A stretch of DNA of 10,381 nt from Caldifarciminota bacterium (GTDB lineage: Bacteria; Hydrothermota; E44-bin80): assembly GCA_023127905.1 (NCBI GenBank), contig JAGMEZ010000603.1, forward strand, positions 1 to 10,381, in the 5' to 3' direction. The position numbers and the translations under genes are program-made. The notes beneath the pieces are model-generated. The model worked only from the letters and a program-made list of their open reading frames with translations. It was not told the DNA's origin and did not search any database. Below are positions 7,182 to 10,381 of this stretch, in pieces (within the stretch, counting starts at the first letter, position 1; the number at the start of each line of letters is the position of its first letter).

Positions 7182-9053
7182 CTAATGGTTGTTACTGAGA
7201 ATAGTTATCTTTTTAGTCTGCTGTTCACCACCGTAATTTAAGGAGACAAAGTATATTCCATTTCGAACAATTTCACCGTTTTTGTTTCTTAAATCCCAGA
7301 TAATGTGTTGATTACCGTTGGAATTAAGTGTATTCACGAGTCGCCCCCTGATATCATAAATCTGAATATTAAGGTTATTTTTTAGATGGGTGTTAAATGA
7401 TATTGTTAAAGCGGAGGATGAAGGAACGGGGGTGACTGACAGAATAAACTTTTTATTATTTTGGAAATTTGGTTCTTCTGTTATTCCTGTAAGTGCAGTA
7501 CCGAAATCAACCCTTCCGTATCCTGTCTCCTGGTCAAAACCTGCAGGTGGAAGATCATAAGCAGTATTTATCATCTGGTTGTAAACGTTATCAGGAGAAT
7601 AGCCAGGATGGAGGGTTTTTATCAATGCTGCAAGACCGGCAGCATAAGGTGAGGCAAAGGATGTTCCAATACCTCCGGAAATGTAAGCTTCGCCAGGCGT
7701 AAGACCATAGGCAGTGTCTCCAACACTTGCAACGTAGGTAGTCCAGATTCCTTCCTGAATTGCCGTCGGATTAGGCCATGTATCTACATCACCTCCTGGT
7801 GCCATAACATCGAGCCAGGAACCGTAGGTTGAAAACAGTGCTCGCTGGTTAGAGGTATTCGAGGAACCGACAGCGAGAACATTACTCATTGAAGCGGGAT
7901 ACATAGTAGTATTGTCACCTGAGTTTCCTGAGGCGCAAATGATTGTAATGCCGCTGTTGTAGGCATTGGTCACAGCCGTTGCTGTGGCAGGCATACTAAA
8001 GGAGCCTCCCATACTGCAGTTTATTACATCGACATTAATTGTAGTGAGGTAATCAAAACCAGCTGCAATTGTTTCGTCTGTTCCACCACCTTCAGGGTTA
8101 GCGACTCTTGCCATAACGATCTGTGCATGACCACATGCCCCTGTAACTCCAATGTTATTGTCCATAACTGCATCGGCACAACCAGAGGTCATTGTTCCGT
8201 GTGGTACACCAATATCAATATAACCATCAAGATTATCATCTATTCCATTTCCGCAAGCAGGATCAGGGTAGAACACATCCGGGTTTGGGTCTTCATTTGG
8301 TGTCCCCCAGAGGTCACCTACCCAATCGCCGATAAAGTCATAACCATGGTAATCATCGACGTAACCGTTTCCGTCATCATCCAATCCATTGTTAGGAATT
8401 TCACCCTGGTTTGTCCACACGTTATCTGAAATATCAGGACCATCCAGATCAAGGCCTGAATCTACCTCTCCAATGATTATAGATGAACTTCCTGTTGTAT
8501 AATCCCATCCTGTCATTGCATCGACACCGCCATTTACCTGTACTCTATAGAGACCAAATTGGTCTGGAGTGGACGTATTTGGGAAGCTTGAAGCATCTAC
8601 AAAATACGGGTCATTTGGGTGATAGCAGATATGGGCATAGTGATTCGGAGCTGCCCATTCAACAAACCCACTCTCCTCATAGATAGATACCATATCAAGT
8701 ACCTGATTTATTGCCATTTTTTTATACTGTGCTAAAAGTTCTGTTTGGTTATTTTTATAAGCATGTTCAACCTCTATTCTATTAACAGGGAGTGAAAAAA
8801 TGACCTTGTAGATACCAAGATTTCTACCTACTGTTTTCATTGTTGCATTATATTTGTCATTGAGGGAAATAATTGAATTGATAGAGGTGCTACTTTTGGG
8901 CATTATTAGTATTTGGGCGGGAACAAATGGAATGGGGTAGCTAATGTTATGGGTAAATACTATCTTTTGTGCAACCGGAATTGGAGATGCACTAATAACT
9001 GTGAATATGAGAAAGAAAACTACAGAAAAACAAATCATATTTTTTCTCATCAT
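7182..9053 (-). CDS. Secreted subtilisin-like serine protease (S8) with C-terminal FlgD/T9SS-like domain
   Basis: This is an exported endopeptidase, 623 residues from the chosen start. Residues 1 to about 23 are a signal peptide (MMRKN then a long hydrophobic core ending ISAS). About 30-145 is a propeptide-like region. The S8 catalytic domain spans about 160-520: Asp198 in GEVDSGLD, His285 in VPHGTMTSG, oxyanion Asn377 in ASGNSGD and Ser465 in GTSFASP. All four key residues are intact. Between Asp and His lies a long Asp/Asn-rich insert with two related loops, NGLDDDGNGYVDD (222-234) and NGIDDNLDGYID (269-280), probable calcium sites. Residues about 538-619 form an Ig-like domain of FlgD/type A sorting type (IYDIRGR, WDLRNKNGE, RNGIYFVSL). 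The start at 9053 (or the adjacent ATG at 9050) is fixed by AGGAGG just upstream; a longer in-frame extension to 9104 would run through the promoter. Natural substrates are unknown; nutrient scavenging or surface processing are guesses. Confidence 0.93.
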   Translation of the reverse strand: MMRKNMICFSVVFFLIFTVISASPIPVAQKIVFTHNISYPIPFVPAQILIMPKSSTSINSIISLNDKYNATMKTVGRNLGIYKVIFSLPVNRIEVEHAYKNNQTELLAQYKKMAINQVLDMVSIYEESGFVEWAAPNHYAHICYHPNDPYFVDASSFPNTSTPDQFGLYRVQVNGGVDAMTGWDYTTGSSSIIIGEVDSGLDLDGPDISDNVWTNQGEIPNNGLDDDGNGYVDDYHGYDFIGDWVGDLWGTPNEDPNPDVFYPDPACGNGIDDNLDGYIDIGVPHGTMTSGCADAVMDNNIGVTGACGHAQIVMARVANPEGGGTDETIAAGFDYLTTINVDVINCSMGGSFSMPATATAVTNAYNSGITIICASGNSGDNTTMYPASMSNVLAVGSSNTSNQRALFSTYGSWLDVMAPGGDVDTWPNPTAIQEGIWTTYVASVGDTAYGLTPGEAYISGGIGTSFASPYAAGLAALIKTLHPGYSPDNVYNQMINTAYDLPPAGFDQETGYGRVDFGTALTGITEEPNFQNNKKFILSVTPVPSSSALTISFNTHLKNNLNIQIYDIRGRLVNTLNSNGNQHIIWDLRNKNGEIVRNGIYFVSLNYGGEQQTKKITILSNNH

Positions 9054-9056
9054 TTT

Positions 9057-9063
9057 ACCTCCT
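9057..9063 (-). promoter_or_regulatory. Strong ribosome binding site deciding the subtilase start
   Basis: AGGAGGT on the minus strand ends 3 bases before the ATG at 9053 and 6 before the ATG at 9050. This is the only textbook Shine-Dalgarno sequence I find in the window. The better spacing favours 9050, giving a protein one residue shorter. It rules out the longer in-frame start at 9104. Confidence 0.85.
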
Positions 9064-9075
9064 TTTTTTTTTTTT

Positions 9076-9104
9076 ACTTTACAATAATTTAGGAAGTTTG
9101 TCAA
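9076..9104 (-). promoter_or_regulatory. Promoter of the subtilase gene
   Basis: Read leftward: perfect -35 TTGACA (9104-9099), a 17-bp spacer and -10 TAAAGT (9081-9076, 4 of 6). Transcription should begin near 9069, inside a run of 13 A residues (9075-9063), leaving a leader of roughly 16 bases that contains the Shine-Dalgarno sequence. Confidence 0.6.
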
Positions 9105-9123
9105 TATATTTTAGAAGATTTAA

Positions 9124-9142
9124 TTAGTATACAGATACTTAA
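9124..9142. promoter_or_regulatory. Possible operator between divergent promoters
   Basis: AGTAT-ACAG-ATACT (9126-9139), with TTA before it and TAA after it, is a small near-palindrome. It lies between the leftward -35 (9099-9104) and the rightward -35 (9180-9185). The placement suits a regulator of both genes, but AT-rich DNA produces such matches by chance. Confidence 0.2.
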
Positions 9143-9179
9143 CTGATTTTTCTCAAATGGTTTTTCTGCTGTTTTACCC

Positions 9180-9208
9180 TTGACAATGGTGATTATATAC
9201 TATATATT
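9180..9208 (+). promoter_or_regulatory. Promoter of the TPR/GGDEF-like gene
   Basis: Perfect -35 TTGACA (9180-9185), 17-bp spacer, -10 TATATT (9203-9208, 5 of 6). Only 8 bases separate the -10 from the ATG at 9217, so transcription should start at or within about 3 bases of the start codon. There is no Shine-Dalgarno sequence, which points to a leaderless mRNA. Confidence 0.65.
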
Positions 9209-9216
9209 TATGATAT

Positions 9217-10191
9217 ATGGAATTCCAGAAAAGTTATCCTTCTGTTGTTGATTATATAAGAAATCTTATGGTTAAAGGAAAATATAATGAGGCTTTAAGG
9301 GAATACTTTCAGGAAATTAAAGATTTCAGCGATGAGCCTGATCTTCGTAACATAGGAGGAGATATTCTGAATAGGCTTGATAAGAAAGAAGAAGCTATTC
9401 TTGAATATGAGAGGTGCATTGAGCTTTATAGAGAAAAGCGACACTATTCAAGTGCAATTGCAATTTGTAAGAAGATCTTAAGGATTAATTCTCAATATGA
9501 TAATATAGTTAATATACTCGGTGATGTTTATATGCAAGCAGGACTTGTCGGTGAGGCAATTATCAATTATCTTAAATTTGCAGAAAGGAAAAGAAAATCT
9601 ATTGGTCGTGCTGATTTAAAAGAAATATTCAAGAAAATTAATGATACATTTGTAACAAATGATAAAACTCTCATCAATAGCTTTAAGGGTTACCCCGAAT
9701 TAAAAATGGAATTTAGCAGTTTTCTTCGTGAGATAAAAAGTTTACAGGGGACGCAAGAAAAGGGTCTTATTGAGAAGATAAAAAGAGATCGTGAATATAG
9801 AATATTTAATGAATTGGTTGAAATGGAATTACGCAGATCTCGAAGGTATTTGCGTCCTTTTTCAATATTCTCTATAGAGTTACGTTTTCTGGATCATGAT
9901 AAAGAATCTAAAGATCGTAATTTGGAAAAACTCTTGGGGATATTAAAAAATAACCTGAGAACAATAGATTACATTTTTTTAAATCTGGAAGGGTTCTTTT
10001 ATGGAATGCTACCTGAAACCCCATCAGACGGCGTATTTGTACTGAGCGATAGACTTGTAGAAAGATTAAAACATCTCACCCAGGATCAGATAAAGGTTTC
10101 TATGAGATGGTCAACATACCCAAAGGATGGTCGGAAGATGGAGGATTTACTTGAATCACTTCAGAATAACGATCAGGTATATTTTAAATAA
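9217..10191 (+). CDS. TPR protein with C-terminal degenerate GGDEF-like domain
   Basis: The product is soluble, 324 residues, with no signal peptide or membrane span. Residues about 8-125 form three to four TPR-like helical pairs (for example KYNEALREY at 22-30, KEEAILEYERCIEL at 57-70, YSSAIAICKKILRI at 77-90, VGEAIINYLKFAER at 111-124). After a linker, residues about 193-324 follow the diguanylate-cyclase fold pattern: an ELVEMELRRSRRYLRPFSIFSIEL entry (residues 199-222), a central helix and LRTIDYIF, then the signature position, then YGMLPETP and VSMRWSTYPKDGRKMEDLL (residues 294-312). Where an active enzyme has GGDEF this protein has LEGFF (257-261), so cyclase activity is very unlikely. 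It may bind a nucleotide or act as a protein-interaction module. The domain assignment rests on pattern memory, not on a search. The gene is transcribed away from the subtilase gene across a shared promoter region. Confidence 0.75.
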   Translation: MEFQKSYPSVVDYIRNLMVKGKYNEALREYFQEIKDFSDEPDLRNIGGDILNRLDKKEEAILEYERCIELYREKRHYSSAIAICKKILRINSQYDNIVNILGDVYMQAGLVGEAIINYLKFAERKRKSIGRADLKEIFKKINDTFVTNDKTLINSFKGYPELKMEFSSFLREIKSLQGTQEKGLIEKIKRDREYRIFNELVEMELRRSRRYLRPFSIFSIELRFLDHDKESKDRNLEKLLGILKNNLRTIDYIFLNLEGFFYGMLPETPSDGVFVLSDRLVERLKHLTQDQIKVSMRWSTYPKDGRKMEDLLESLQNNDQVYFK

Positions 10192-10220
10192 TAGAAATTT
10201 CAGATATAAAAAAAATCTCC

Positions 10221-10292
10221 GATTACACAGATTAAAATAACATTTTAAAACCCTAAATTTTTCAATTGTATTGAGATAATCTATGTGTAATC
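10221..10292. repeat. Imperfect inverted repeat between the TPR gene and tRNA-Pro
   Basis: GATTACACAGATT (10221-10233) pairs with AATCTATGTGTAATC (10278-10292), differing by a 2-base insertion, across a 44-bp AT-rich spacer. The motif TAATCTGTG and its variants recur at the left end of the window (about 237-246), suggesting a dispersed repeat type. The hairpin may also help end transcription of the upstream gene; read leftward, the left arm is followed by GGAG then a run of T. Confidence 0.45.
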
Positions 10293-10303
10293 ATATTTTT
10301 AGG

Positions 10304-10330
10304 TTGACTTTAGAAAAGTTTTACTATAAT
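10304..10330 (+). promoter_or_regulatory. Promoter of tRNA-Pro
   Basis: -35 TTGACT (10304-10309) and a consensus -10 TATAAT (10325-10330) are separated by a short 15-bp spacer. The first tRNA base is 10 bp past the -10, so the primary transcript would carry only about three extra 5' bases. Confidence 0.6.
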
Positions 10331-10339
10331 ATTGTTATA

Positions 10340-10381
10340 CGGGGCGTGGCGCAGCTCGGGTAGCGCGCCTGCTTTGGGAGC
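10340..10381 (+). tRNA. tRNA-Pro (anticodon UGG), 5' part, cut by the window end
   Basis: Acceptor strand CGGGGCG (10340-10346), T and G at positions 8-9, D stem GCGC/GCGC (10349-10352 with 10363-10366) around an AGCTCGGGTA loop, G26, anticodon stem CCTGC (10368-10372) and loop TTTGGGA (10373-10379) with anticodon TGG at 10375-10377. This is the standard start of bacterial tRNA-Pro; only the first two bases after the anticodon loop are inside the window, so the variable region, T arm and 3' acceptor strand are not seen. Confidence 0.95.

Noticed and set aside
8127..8429. Plus-strand open frame opposite the subtilase insert
   Set aside because: It is explained by Asp/Gly-rich codons of the protease read backwards; no support for expression.
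9054..9104. Longer N-terminus for the subtilase starting at 9104
   Set aside because: It would place the -35 and -10 elements and the AGGAGG inside coding sequence and put a lysine-rich stretch before the signal peptide.
1..10381. CRISPR array, insertion sequence, toxin-antitoxin or defence system
   Set aside because: No regularly spaced repeats, transposase, terminal repeats with target duplication, or defence-type proteins are visible.

Overview
The window is AT-rich bacterial DNA that encodes seven intact proteins plus the 5' part of a tRNA gene. The bacterial-type HslU, Dxs, IspA and XseB place it in Bacteria. A secreted subtilase ending in a FlgD-like/type A sorting-like Ig domain, together with several TPR proteins, suggests a Gram-negative anaerobe from an FCB-like or candidate-phylum lineage (WOR-3/Stahlbacteria-like is my best guess). 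No 16S rRNA or other phylogenetic marker was available to confirm this.

Layout. Positions 1-271 hold no convincing gene; they contain small palindromes, one a possible terminator for the leftward operon. Positions 272-4647 (minus strand) are a compact operon transcribed xseB > ispA > dxs > hslU. Its junctions are a 4-bp ATGA overlap, a 5-bp gap and a 14-bp overlap. The order xseB-ispA-dxs is the same as in E. coli and links a DNA-repair nuclease subunit to isoprenoid synthesis; hslU is an extra passenger, with hslV not alongside. A strong promoter sits directly against the xseB start codon, so this mRNA is probably leaderless.

Positions 4757-9053 (minus strand) hold two larger genes. Upstream is a secreted, calcium-binding-type subtilisin-like protease. 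After 46 bp follows a 792-residue membrane protein made of an unassigned multi-span N-terminus, a UbiA-family prenyltransferase with both Asp-rich motifs, and a C-terminal array of about seven TPRs. A perfect 12-bp inverted repeat lies early in its coding sequence, exactly on an internal ATG.

Positions 9054-9216 are a divergent promoter region. To the right, on the plus strand, is a TPR protein with a C-terminal GGDEF-like domain whose signature has decayed (9217-10191), also apparently leaderless. Then come an AT-rich spacer with an imperfect inverted repeat, a tRNA promoter, and a tRNA-Pro(UGG) cut by the window end.

Functionally, dxs and ispA supply isoprenyl diphosphates, and the UbiA protein is the kind of enzyme that would consume them, but its acceptor cannot be read from the sequence. 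I see no defence system, mobile element or CRISPR array. The most unusual items are the UbiA-TPR fusion with its hairpin, the two predicted leaderless transcripts, and the degenerate GGDEF regulator.
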